NCBI GenBank assembly: GCA_002383425.1
Contig: DFYV01000043.1
Location: forward strand, 1 to 9,061
Length of the DNA: 9,061 nt
Direction: 5' to 3'
From: Bacteroidales bacterium UBA4073
GTDB taxonomy: Bacteria > Bacteroidota > Bacteroidia > Bacteroidales > Tenuifilaceae
Part shown: positions 1 through 5,934 of the stretch, piece by piece
How the letters are laid out: each line of letters begins with the position of its first letter
Position numbering within the stretch: position 1 is the first letter of the stretch
The notes under the pieces: generated by a model
What the model was told of the DNA's origin: nothing
Seen by the model: only the letters and a program-made list of their open reading frames with translations
The model's database searches: none
Translations under genes and position numbers: made by a program

Positions 1-119
1 TTATACAATTCCTGGTATGTATTTTATCAAGTTGTCCTTCCGTGCTTTTTTCTTTCACCCCTTAACATCGTTCCTCAAAAAGTTGCATTTGCAATGAAAA
101 TGTAAGCTATAAAATGTCT

Positions 120-196
120 CGGTGCTCTGCACCTTTATAGGGCTTTGTGGAATGATTTCATTCTACAAATGTTAAGGTGCGCTGCACCTGAATAGG
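120..196. repeat. Composite palindromic (REP/BIME-like) element
   Basis: Three inverted repeats are packed together. GGTGC-TCT-GCACC (121-133) and AGGTGC-GCT-GCACCT (175-189) are small perfect hairpins. Between them, TTTGTGGAATGA (144-155) faces TCATTCTACAAA (158-169), a 12-bp stem with one G-T pair. The outer hairpins are also direct repeats of each other over 21 nt (121-141 and 176-196, 18 of 21 identical), and on opposite strands both are followed by CTT-A-A-like sequence, so the whole is an imperfect inverted repeat. Dispersed palindromes with GGTGC/GCACC arms are, from memory, common between Bacteroidota genes; whether this one is multicopy cannot be seen here. Confidence 0.6.
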
Positions 197-210
197 TATC
201 CTAAAGATGG

Positions 211-430
211 ATTGTAAACTCTTAACACCACAAAAAACAGATTTTAGATTCCAAATTCAAAATTACAAATTACGAATTACGAATTAAAGATTCCTTTTCC
301 CGAACAACGAGCAACGAACAACGAACAACTCTTATATAACTTCCAGCTATTTTTCATGGGGCTATATTACCTGATAATGAGGGACTATCAACCGTAATCC
401 ATCAACTATAAATTGTAAGCTCTTAACACC
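211..430 (+). repeat. Pair of 19-nt direct repeats
   Basis: ATTGTAAACTCTTAACACC at 211-229 and ATTGTAAGCTCTTAACACC at 412-430 differ at one base and flank the heptamer block at 238-328. The second copy continues a run of degenerate 7-nt units (about 386-430, of the form TCAACCG, TAATCCA, TCAACTA), so these may be another module of the heptamer system rather than a target-site duplication. Confidence 0.5.
238..328 (+). repeat. Phased heptamer repeat block 1
   Basis: Thirteen consecutive 7-nt units keep the same phase for 91 bp. Order: CAGATTT, TAGATTC, CAAATTC, AAAATTA, CAAATTA, CGAATTA twice, AAGATTC, CTTTTCC, then CGAACAA four times (one variant CGAGCAA). The same order recurs at 1876-1959 and 8963-9060. 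Confidence 0.9.
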
Positions 431-468
431 TAAAAATACATTACCCTTAGTTTACTTAACTATGTTCT

Positions 469-1818
469 TTAAAATAAAAAGTTTAGTCCGATATATGTCC
501 CGGATTCACCATCATCTATTGTAGTAGCCCTGCCATAGTCAACAGCAATTACAAAATTTTGGTTCATTACCACCCGTAAGCCAAGACCCCAACTTGTGTG
601 CAATTTTTCGTTTTCGTTACTGAAGTAATCCAACTGGCTGTAACCGTTATCAACAGTACTGGGGATTTCCACATCAACCTTTTTTACAACCTGACCGCCA
701 TCGACAAAAGCGTTGAGGGAAAGGTAAAAATTCTGTTTAATTAAGTGAAAGCGGGCAAATTTCCATCGCAATTCAATATTGCCGTAGGCAATAGCATCGC
801 CAACCACGCGGTTTCGGATAATACCACGTAGGCTTTTAGAACCACCAAGACCCTCATTGGTAGCACCTCGAAGGAATAGGGTAGTCATATTGGGTTGCAG
901 GTAAAAAGGGCAAGTGCCAAACAGCGTGCCCTGGTATCCTACCCTGTAAACAAACGAAAGCCTTTCGGGCATTAAGGTAAAATACTGACGGTGTATAATG
1001 CTCAACTTTGCATGCTGGTATTTACTTTCAATCCCCAAGAATGATGGAGCATATGTGATAACCGCTTCAGTCCACATCCCTTTCATTGGATTTGGTTCAT
1101 TATCGCGAGTATCGTAAACAGCACCAACCTTGAGGTAGGTAACAAAACCCCCATTTTTTTCATCGTTGTTAATCAATCCCCAATCAACATAGCGCTGGTA
1201 AAGACCACCTCCAGTGTATGGTAACCTATCGGCCTCATCCTTCCCACTGTTCAGCTTATCAACATCAACAGTATCAATTTTAAAATCGTACAAGCCAATT
1301 CCGGCAACCCATCCAAATTTTTTGTTTTTCAAATTTCCCTGAAAATCGGTAGTGAATCGAATTAGCTTTCTATCGTACTTATAGAAAGCACGGCTTCGGT
1401 AATCGGTGCTCTCATCATCAGCCCAACTTAAGTTGAAAACCGATTCATAGCCGTTAAAGCCGTAGAAGTCGTACATCTTATCGGTTAAATAGGAAAGATC
1501 AGCGGTAACCCGTAAGCCAGAAATTACATACTTGGAGTCGTAAAACAGTCGGTTTATGCCACTTCCTTTAGTAAATCGCGAAACCTCTGCATAAATATTG
1601 TGTTTATACCTTGGATATATTGTTCCGTCGCCATAATGGAACAGATTAACCAGGGCTCCATACTCAAAACCCAGGTCGGTGTCGTAGGCTACAACGGGTA
1701 GCCCACCAACATTCCAACCCGATTTCACTTTTTCAGTTTCTTTGTTATCGGCTGCTTGCTGGGCATACATTTCCGTCGCCAAATAAAAAAGTACTGTAAG
1801 CAAAAAGAATTTCTTCAT
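469..1818 (-). CDS. POTRA-less Omp85/D15 outer membrane beta-barrel
   Basis: A 449-residue outer membrane protein of the BamA/TamA (bacterial surface antigen D15) superfamily. Residues 1-20 form a signal peptide (MKKFF, hydrophobic core, YAQ). The mature protein goes almost directly into beta-barrel sequence: the family motif YDTRDNEPNPMKG is at 235-247, the strand-lid loop motif GSKSLRG at 326-332, GNIELRW at 346-352, FVDGGQV at 371-377, and the protein ends in GLNFLF with the terminal Phe of a beta-signal. There is no room for POTRA repeats, so it is unlikely to be the main BamA; function in protein or lipid export to the surface is unknown. The ATG start is fixed by the signal peptide, and an exact TAACTTTG -7 box lies 22 nt upstream. 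It is separated from yfcC by a repeat-filled gap and is probably transcribed alone. Confidence 0.85.
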   Translation of the reverse strand: MKKFFLLTVLFYLATEMYAQQAADNKETEKVKSGWNVGGLPVVAYDTDLGFEYGALVNLFHYGDGTIYPRYKHNIYAEVSRFTKGSGINRLFYDSKYVISGLRVTADLSYLTDKMYDFYGFNGYESVFNLSWADDESTDYRSRAFYKYDRKLIRFTTDFQGNLKNKKFGWVAGIGLYDFKIDTVDVDKLNSGKDEADRLPYTGGGLYQRYVDWGLINNDEKNGGFVTYLKVGAVYDTRDNEPNPMKGMWTEAVITYAPSFLGIESKYQHAKLSIIHRQYFTLMPERLSFVYRVGYQGTLFGTCPFYLQPNMTTLFLRGATNEGLGGSKSLRGIIRNRVVGDAIAYGNIELRWKFARFHLIKQNFYLSLNAFVDGGQVVKKVDVEIPSTVDNGYSQLDYFSNENEKLHTSWGLGLRVVMNQNFVIAVDYGRATTIDDGESGTYIGLNFLF

Positions 1819-1840
1819 ATAATTGGTTTTAGGGTATAAT

Positions 1841-1848
1841 CAAAGTTA
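1841..1848 (-). promoter_or_regulatory. -7 box for the Omp85-like gene
   Basis: TAACTTTG on the minus strand matches the Bacteroidota -7 consensus TAnnTTTG exactly and ends 22 nt before the ATG at 1818. The nearest upstream TTTG (1878-1875) is 26 bp away, longer than usual, so the -33 element is uncertain. A second TAATTTTG (1882-1875) lies at the edge of the heptamer array. Confidence 0.45.
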
Positions 1849-1875
1849 AAGGATAAAGTTAGAGGTTAGGGGTTC

Positions 1876-1959
1876 AAAATTACGAATTACGAACTACGAA
1901 CTACAAATTACGAACTACGAATTACGAATTACGAATTAAAGATTCCGAACAACGAATAA
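1876..1959 (+). repeat. Phased heptamer repeat block 2
   Basis: Twelve 7-nt units in one phase: AAAATTA, then eight CGAATTA-type units (several CGAACTA, one CAAATTA), AAGATTC, CGAACAA and CGAATAA. It has the module order of blocks at 238-328 and 8963-9060, without the CTTTTCC unit. Confidence 0.9.
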
Positions 1960-2005
1960 AACAAGTTAAAAGTTAAAAGACATAAAACTCATCAATCTAA
2001 TCAAC

Positions 2006-2096
2006 CGTGAAACGTGAATCGTGAACCGTTAACCTTGAACCTTGAACCTTGAACCTTGAACCATCAACCGTCAACCATCAACCATCAACCATCAAC
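2006..2096 (+). repeat. 13-unit heptamer array with graded units
   Basis: Thirteen uninterrupted 7-nt units run over 91 bp and change stepwise: three CGTGAAx (A, T, C), one CGTTAAC, four CTTGAAC, one CATCAAC, one CGTCAAC and three CATCAAC. Neighbouring unit types differ by one to three bases and all but the first two end in AAC. Confidence 0.95.
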
Positions 2097-2104
2097 CACT
2101 TTTC

Positions 2105-2118
2105 CGAACAACGAACAA
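2105..2118 (+). repeat. Two CGAACAA heptamers
   Basis: Two CGAACAA units preceded by CACTTTTC, the same T-rich linker that precedes CGAACAA units at 294-300 and 9040-9046. There is a one-base phase shift relative to the 2006-2096 array. Confidence 0.75.
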
Positions 2119-2201
2119 CGTCTAACGCTTACTGCCTAAGAACTATTTAGACTGAACTCACTTATGTAACGTATGACTGTTTTTCAGTAGCCTCCACTAC
2201 A

Positions 2202-3812
2202 CTAAAATCCGCTTAATGGGATGAAAAGGGTAGGAAGTAACAGCAAAAATCCTACTATAATCAGTATTATCATTAAAGGCAAAAACCATCGGAACCACTT
2301 ATTGTATGGGATTCGAGCTATGCTCAATACCCCAACCATAACTCCCGAAGTAGGCGTAATTAGGTTGGTAAAACCTCCACCTAACTGGTAAACCGTTACG
2401 GTAGTTTGACGGCTAATGCCAATCAAGTCGGAAAACTGCGACATTAATGGAATAGTAAGGGCAGCTTTAGCCGAACCCGATGCAATAATCAGGTTCAGCA
2501 GGTTGTAAAAAACATACATAATTGCCATGGATGTTACCTTTCCGTATCCCATCATGGCTTGGGCAGAGTAATTAAGAAGTGAATCGATAATTTTGCCCTG
2601 CTCCAGTACAACAACAATTCCGCTTGCCAACCCAACAACCAGAGCAGCAGACATGATATCCTTTGCCCCGGCAATAAACGACCGGGCAAGGTCGTTAGCG
2701 TTCTTACCAAATGCCACCCCTGCTGTTAATCCCATCACAAGAAATAATGTTGCAATTTCCATTATGTACCACCCATAGCCCATCACACCCACTACCAGAA
2801 AAACGATGGTGAAAAGAAGAATATTTACTATGAAAAGCTGTACCGAGTGCCTTAAAGCTAAAAACCCTACTACAATCCAAATTCCCGTTGCAATGGGAAT
2901 AATTGGAATTGATATGGTGCTTTGCCCAATAGCCAAATGGCTAACGGGGAAGTAAAGAGAAAATACTATAAAAGCAGCTGCCAATCCGATATACGTTGCC
3001 CATGCACTTTTTCCGGATTTTGTCTTCGTCCCGTTTTCCTCGGTAGCGGCTTTGTGACGCCAGTACTCATCAACTTCATATACGGGCGATAGTTTTGGGT
3101 TCTTTTTGATTCTACGGGCATACCAGAGCACATAGCCAATTCCAATGGCATTGACTACCAGCCAAATTACAAATCGATACTCAATGCCCGAAAACAACTT
3201 AATGCCCGATAAACCCTGAGCAATACCAATGGTAAACGGGTTTAGCAGCGCACTGGCAAAGCCTAAACCTGCCCCCAGGAAACAAAGGCTAATTCCTACT
3301 ATGGAATCGTACCCCATACTAATTGCCAGTGGAACAAAAATTACCACGAAAGCTATGGTTTCCTCGCTCATGCCAATGACTGCCCCAAAGAAGCTAAAAC
3401 AAATCATTATCAGTGCTATAACCAGATTATCAACCCCAATTACCTTAAGTGGCTTAAAGCGTTCGATACGCTTAGTAAAATTCAGGAACGACAGGATGGC
3501 AACATCCAAAGCTTTGCTCTCGTTAAGTAACCAGAATGCCCCGCCAATCATAAGAATGTAAAAAATGATGTCGTAGGTTCGCTTCATACCTTGAAAAATA
3601 GATGTGAATATTTGCCAGGTTTGGGGTTGATTACTAACCTGATGGAATGAACCGGGCACAATTACTTCACGATCGATTCCGTTAACATTCTTAACCTCCC
3701 TTGCAAACTCACCGCCTGGTAGAAACCAGGTAAGAATGGCAGCAAATACAATTAGTGTGAATATAATTACATAGGTATGCGGGAATTCACGCTTTTTCTT
3801 TTCCTGTTCCAT
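2202..3812 (-). CDS. YfcC family carrier (DcuC/ArcD-like)
   Basis: A 536-residue inner-membrane secondary carrier of the YfcC group (COG1288; C4-dicarboxylate anaerobic carrier-like fold). After a short charged N-terminus, a first membrane segment lies at 14-31, followed by a periplasmic stretch (about 32-75) and some ten further hydrophobic segments, with a charged cytoplasmic loop at 232-268. Family motifs are visible: GMSEETIAF (147-155), NPFTIGIAQG (191-200), ASGSAKAALTIP (444-455) and GGGFTNLITPTSG (478-490), the two halves carrying the helical-hairpin-like substrate motifs. Length is normal for the family. Characterised relatives include streptococcal ArcD arginine/ornithine exchangers; the substrate here cannot be told from sequence, with basic amino acids, dicarboxylates or peptides all possible. 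It lies 58 bp after the CBS gene on the same strand and has a promoter-like sequence overlapping that gene's stop codon. Confidence 0.85.
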   Translation of the reverse strand: MEQEKKKREFPHTYVIIFTLIVFAAILTWFLPGGEFAREVKNVNGIDREVIVPGSFHQVSNQPQTWQIFTSIFQGMKRTYDIIFYILMIGGAFWLLNESKALDVAILSFLNFTKRIERFKPLKVIGVDNLVIALIMICFSFFGAVIGMSEETIAFVVIFVPLAISMGYDSIVGISLCFLGAGLGFASALLNPFTIGIAQGLSGIKLFSGIEYRFVIWLVVNAIGIGYVLWYARRIKKNPKLSPVYEVDEYWRHKAATEENGTKTKSGKSAWATYIGLAAAFIVFSLYFPVSHLAIGQSTISIPIIPIATGIWIVVGFLALRHSVQLFIVNILLFTIVFLVVGVMGYGWYIMEIATLFLVMGLTAGVAFGKNANDLARSFIAGAKDIMSAALVVGLASGIVVVLEQGKIIDSLLNYSAQAMMGYGKVTSMAIMYVFYNLLNLIIASGSAKAALTIPLMSQFSDLIGISRQTTVTVYQLGGGFTNLITPTSGVMVGVLSIARIPYNKWFRWFLPLMIILIIVGFLLLLPTLFIPLSGF

Positions 3813-3845
3813 ACCAAAAGCATTTTAATTTATACGACCTTTAGG

Positions 3846-3862
3846 GCATTACCCCCTAATGC
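3846..3862. other. Small hairpin in yfcC leader
   Basis: GCATTA-CCCCC-TAATGC is a perfect 6-bp inverted repeat with a 5-nt loop in the 58-bp gap between the CBS gene and yfcC. No T-run follows on the minus strand, so it does not look like an intrinsic terminator; it would sit in the 5' part of a yfcC leader or in the spacer of a three-gene transcript. Confidence 0.35.
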
Positions 3863-3865
3863 AGG

Positions 3866-3896
3866 CAAAACTAATGTTTAACTTTTAATTGCCCAA
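3866..3896 (-). promoter_or_regulatory. Putative promoter for yfcC-like gene
   Basis: On the minus strand, TTG (3896-3894), a 20-bp spacer and TAGTTTTG (3873-3866) fit the Bacteroidota -33/-7 promoter. The -7 box overlaps the TAG stop of the CBS gene and lies 53 nt before the ATG at 3812, giving a leader of roughly 45-50 nt. Confidence 0.4.
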
Positions 3897-4596
3897 CAAT
3901 CGATGGGAAATCGCTTGGACTTACTATTCCCACAAGTTGGCCATTAGGCTTTCCGTTATTTGTGACCAGTGCTGCTTGCAGGTATGCGCCATTCCTGACA
4001 GAGCTATCAAAATGACCTATTAACGAAACTATATCGGCATTCTCCGATACTATGCAGTAATCATCTTTATCGGTATAGCCCAAAAGCTGGTTAACTAAAG
4101 CATTATCGATATTTGCAGGGCTACTTACCAACCATCGTGCAATGGTTTTAGCTGTTATCAAGCCAACTACCTGTCCGTTTTCCACCACCGGACAGCGCAT
4201 AAAACCCTTTTCGGCAAAGGTATTTAGCACTTCCTTTACTCTTGCACTGGACGATACCCTAAAGGGGTTTGGCTTCATAACCGTTTTTACCAGCGGTGGA
4301 TTTTGAAGCAACTTGTTGATATGCACAACTTCCTGAACCACATCGTGATGTGGCTCGGCTATAATAAAGTTTTGCCTGCGGGTATGTACTATGGCATTTC
4401 TGAGCTGTGCAAACTCTTTCAAATCGGATGCGTAGTAGTTTACTACCTGGTTCAAACCACGCGCCTTTCGAAGTAATTCAGAAAAATTGGATGTATATTC
4501 ATCGTTACATATTTCCTTCAGGCTACGTTCAATTTCGGTAAAAACCTCAAGAAAGATTTCCGAATTGTTTTTGTTTACTAATCGATCGTTTTGCAT
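3871..4596 (-). CDS. HEPN-like domain plus CBS pair protein
   Basis: A 241-residue soluble protein with two parts. The C-terminal half is a CBS pair: CBS1 about 104-158 (TVMKPNPF, CPVVENGQVVGLITAKTIARW) and CBS2 about 178-236 (QLVGIVSPSDFPSIV). CBS pairs normally bind adenine nucleotides or S-adenosylmethionine and act as regulatory modules. The N-terminal 95 residues look all-helical and contain LRNAIVHTR, where R66-N67-x3-H71 fits the Rx4-6H motif of HEPN domains, many of which are RNases or dimerise as RNA-binding partners; the following IAEPHHDVV is also striking. The HEPN assignment is my inference from one motif and helix pattern. The ATG overlaps the last 19 bases of miaA, suggesting coupled translation; no alternative start exists near it. 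Role unknown. Confidence 0.75.
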   Translation of the reverse strand: MQNDRLVNKNNSEIFLEVFTEIERSLKEICNDEYTSNFSELLRKARGLNQVVNYYASDLKEFAQLRNAIVHTRRQNFIIAEPHHDVVQEVVHINKLLQNPPLVKTVMKPNPFRVSSSARVKEVLNTFAEKGFMRCPVVENGQVVGLITAKTIARWLVSSPANIDNALVNQLLGYTDKDDYCIVSENADIVSLIGHFDSSVRNGAYLQAALVTNNGKPNGQLVGIVSPSDFPSIVGQLKVKH

Positions 4597-5498
4597 TTCT
4601 GTTCAATATATTCAATGATATTGGTATAGCTATCGGGGTTAAACCACGCTATTTCATTATCCCTGGACCACCAAGTCAGCTGTCGTTTGGCGTAGCGACG
4701 GGTATTTCGCTTAATGAGTTCCACAGCCTGTTCAAGGGTAAGTTCCCCGTTGAGGTACTGAAATACCTCCTTGTAGCCCACCGTATTTAAGGCGTTATAG
4801 TGTTTGAAGGGGACAAGCTGCTTTACCTCATCAATCAAACCTTGTTCAATCATACGGTCAACCCTTTTATTGATACGCTCGTAAAGGTCGTTGCGGTTAC
4901 GGTTCAGCCCAATTTTTATTGGTATAAAAGGACGTTCCTTTTGGGGTGCAGTAAGAAAAGAGCTGTAAGTTTTACCCGTTTGCAGGCAAACCTCAACCGC
5001 CTTTAAAACCCTTTGCGAATTGTTTAAATCAACATGGTTATAGTACTGGGGATCAAGTAGTTTTAGTTGCTGCCTCAAGCTCTCAAGCCCTTCAGTTTTC
5101 AACTGCTGCTGCAACGATTTCCGCAACTCGGGGTCGGGCGTGGGAAAATCGTCAATACCTTTAAGTAAAGCGTCCATATAAAGCCCCGAACCTCCAACCA
5201 GTATGGCTATATTGTGGTTAACGTAGATTTTTTTGAGTATGGCTAAGGCATCGAGCTCAAACATGCCACAGCTATACCTTTCCGTTACCGATTTATGGCC
5301 AACAAGGTAATGCTTAACTTGCGATAGCTCATTTTCCGAAGGGGAAGCAGTACCAATTCGCATTTCACGATAAAACTGACGAGAATCGAACGAAACGATT
5401 GGTGAGCTGAAATGTTTGGCTACTTTAAGGCTTAGCTCCGATTTCCCCACGCCGGTTGGGCCTAAAAGAACAATAAGATATTTAGAGGAAACGGACAT
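4578..5498 (-). CDS. miaA: tRNA dimethylallyltransferase MiaA
   Basis: Transfers a dimethylallyl group from dimethylallyl diphosphate to N6 of A37 in tRNAs that read codons beginning with U, the first step towards ms2i6A. All family landmarks are present in 306 residues: P-loop GPTGVGKS at 13-20, SFDSRQFY with the catalytic-region Asp38 at 36-43, the IGTASPS segment at 48-54, GGSGLYMDAL at 102-111, NNSQRVLKAVE at 159-169, NTVGYKEVF at 238-246, and the C-terminal RNTRRYAKRQLTWWSRD at 264-280. Length is typical. The ATG places the P-loop at the normal distance from the N-terminus. Bacteroidota often carry two miaA paralogues; which one this is cannot be decided here. It heads a unit with the HEPN-like/CBS gene. 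No good -7 box is seen within 30 nt; AATTTTTG at 5584-5577 is one mismatch from consensus. Confidence 0.95.
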   Translation of the reverse strand: MSVSSKYLIVLLGPTGVGKSELSLKVAKHFSSPIVSFDSRQFYREMRIGTASPSENELSQVKHYLVGHKSVTERYSCGMFELDALAILKKIYVNHNIAILVGGSGLYMDALLKGIDDFPTPDPELRKSLQQQLKTEGLESLRQQLKLLDPQYYNHVDLNNSQRVLKAVEVCLQTGKTYSSFLTAPQKERPFIPIKIGLNRNRNDLYERINKRVDRMIEQGLIDEVKQLVPFKHYNALNTVGYKEVFQYLNGELTLEQAVELIKRNTRRYAKRQLTWWSRDNEIAWFNPDSYTNIIEYIEQKCKTID

Positions 5499-5501
5499 TT
5501 A

Positions 5502-5543
5502 AAGTTAGAAGTTAGAATTTAGAGTTAAAAAATTAGGAATTAA
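5502..5543 (+). repeat. Degenerate heptamers before miaA
   Basis: Six 7-nt units in phase: AAGTTAG twice, AATTTAG, AGTTAAA, AAATTAG, GAATTAA. They start four bases upstream of the miaA ATG, so they would form the miaA leader. Confidence 0.65.
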
Positions 5544-5615
5544 AAAGTTTTTTGTTCATTATTTTTAAGCTACTTACAAAAATTGCAGTGCATTCATCAG
5601 CCTTATTTAGTTTAG

Positions 5616-5643
5616 AATTACGAATTACGAATTACGAATTACG
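5616..5643 (+). repeat. Four AATTACG heptamers
   Basis: Four perfect AATTACG units, the same unit and orientation as in the blocks at 238-328, 1876-1959 and 8963-9060, here without the AAGATTC and CGAACAA modules. Confidence 0.9.
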
Positions 5644-5690
5644 AGGTTTTTATTCATTAAACAATATTCATCTATTTCTTCTAAAAATAC

Positions 5691-5767
5691 CAAATTCTAA
5701 ACACTAAATCCTAAACAATTTCTAAATCCAAAACCACAAACAATTTAGAATTACGAATTAAAAATTT
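5691..5767 (+). repeat. Degenerate heptamers left of the remnant
   Basis: A run of 7-nt-spaced units: CTAAACA, CTAAATC, CTAAACA (5697-5717), then looser CAAAACC-type units, ending with ATTTAGA, ATTACGA, ATTAAAA and ATTTAGG, which lead directly into the ATG at 5774. Confidence 0.6.
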
Positions 5768-5773
5768 AGGAAT

Positions 5774-5878
5774 ATGAAAAAGGATAATGTTGTGAGGGAT
5801 AATAGTTTTGCGTTTGCGGTTCTGATTGTGAATGTTTATAAATACCTACTGCAAAATTACGTAATTCGTAATTCGTAA
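5774..5878 (+). pseudogene. Four-helix-bundle (S23/23S-IVS type) protein, N-terminal remnant
   Basis: A 34-codon ORF on the plus strand begins MKKDNVVRDNSFAFAVLIV and continues NVYKYLL. This matches my recollection of the N-terminus of the four-helix-bundle family first known from 23S rRNA intervening sequences (typically M-K-E-N-x-I-x-x-K-S-F-A-F-A-x-x-I-V-x-L-Y-K-Y-L), which also includes the Avd protein of diversity-generating retroelements. Full-length members have about 115-125 residues, with a conserved LLRSGTSIGAN segment that is absent here. After YKYLL the reading frame enters the TAATTCG heptamer array and stops at its TAA (5876-5878), so about 90 codons are missing and were not found downstream. 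Heptamers of opposite orientation flank it on both sides. It could in principle be translated as a small peptide, but a truncated relic is far more likely. Confidence 0.75.
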
Positions 5879-5888
5879 TTTGTAATTT
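5855..5888 (-). repeat. Inverted AATTACG heptamer array
   Basis: Read on the plus strand the units are GTAATTC twice then GTAATTT twice, which is AATTACG/AATTACA on the minus strand. The array begins with the palindrome AATTACGTAATT (5855-5866), a head-to-head junction. It is the only array in the window in this orientation and overlaps the end of the four-helix-bundle remnant. Confidence 0.85.
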
Positions 5889-5915
5889 CTCCCTTCTCCC
5901 TTCTAATTTCCTTTT
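5888..5915 (+). repeat. TCTCCCT heptamer run
   Basis: TCTCCCT twice, then TCTAATT and TCCTTTT, continue at 7-nt spacing directly after the inverted AATTACG array and end about 20 bp from the stop codon of the pRiA4b ORF-3-like gene. Confidence 0.65.
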
Positions 5916-5934
5916 TCCTTGAGCCGTTACCTTA

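Larger units (their letters stand above)
1..468. other. Gene-free flank with repeats
   Basis: I find no convincing coding region in this 468-bp stretch. It holds a palindromic composite element (120-196), two copies of a 19-nt sequence (211-229 and 412-430), and a phased block of 7-bp repeats (238-328). The rest (1-119 and 331-410) is AT-rich sequence in which I recognise nothing. It lies beyond the 3' end of the minus-strand barrel gene, so at least part of it is 3' flank; no clear intrinsic terminator is visible. Confidence 0.7.
1819..2201. other. Repeat-filled intergenic gap
   Basis: This 383-bp gap between yfcC (3' end) and the Omp85-like gene (5' end) contains no gene. It is largely made of 7-nt repeats: block 1876-1959, a short AAAAGTT run at 1963-1980, the 13-unit array 2006-2096 and two CGAACAA units at 2105-2118. 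Bases 2121-2201 are unique; a weak 4-bp hairpin with a T loop (2176-2188) is not convincing as a terminator. Confidence 0.75.
5499..5934. other. Repeat-rich gap with gene remnant
   Basis: This 436-bp gap lies between the 5' end of miaA and the 3' end of the pRiA4b ORF-3-like gene. It contains heptamer runs at 5502-5543, 5616-5643 and 5691-5767, a 34-codon four-helix-bundle remnant (5774-5878), and oppositely oriented heptamers (5855-5888) merging into TCTCCCT units (5888-5915). Only 5544-5615 and 5644-5690 look unique. Confidence 0.75.

Noticed and set aside
1..54. C-terminal end of a minus-strand gene (reads KDNLIKYIPGIV then TAA at 3-1)
   Set aside because: The frame is blocked by a TGA about 17 codons before the stop and matches no family I recognise.
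238..2120. CRISPR array
   Set aside because: The repeats are 7-nt units joined without spacers, and no cas genes are present.
3846..3862. Intrinsic terminator after the miaA/CBS unit
   Set aside because: The 6-bp stem has no following T-run on the minus strand.
5774..5888. Diversity-generating retroelement built around an Avd-like protein
   Set aside because: No reverse transcriptase, template repeat or variable C-type lectin gene is in the window; only an N-terminal four-helix-bundle fragment is visible.
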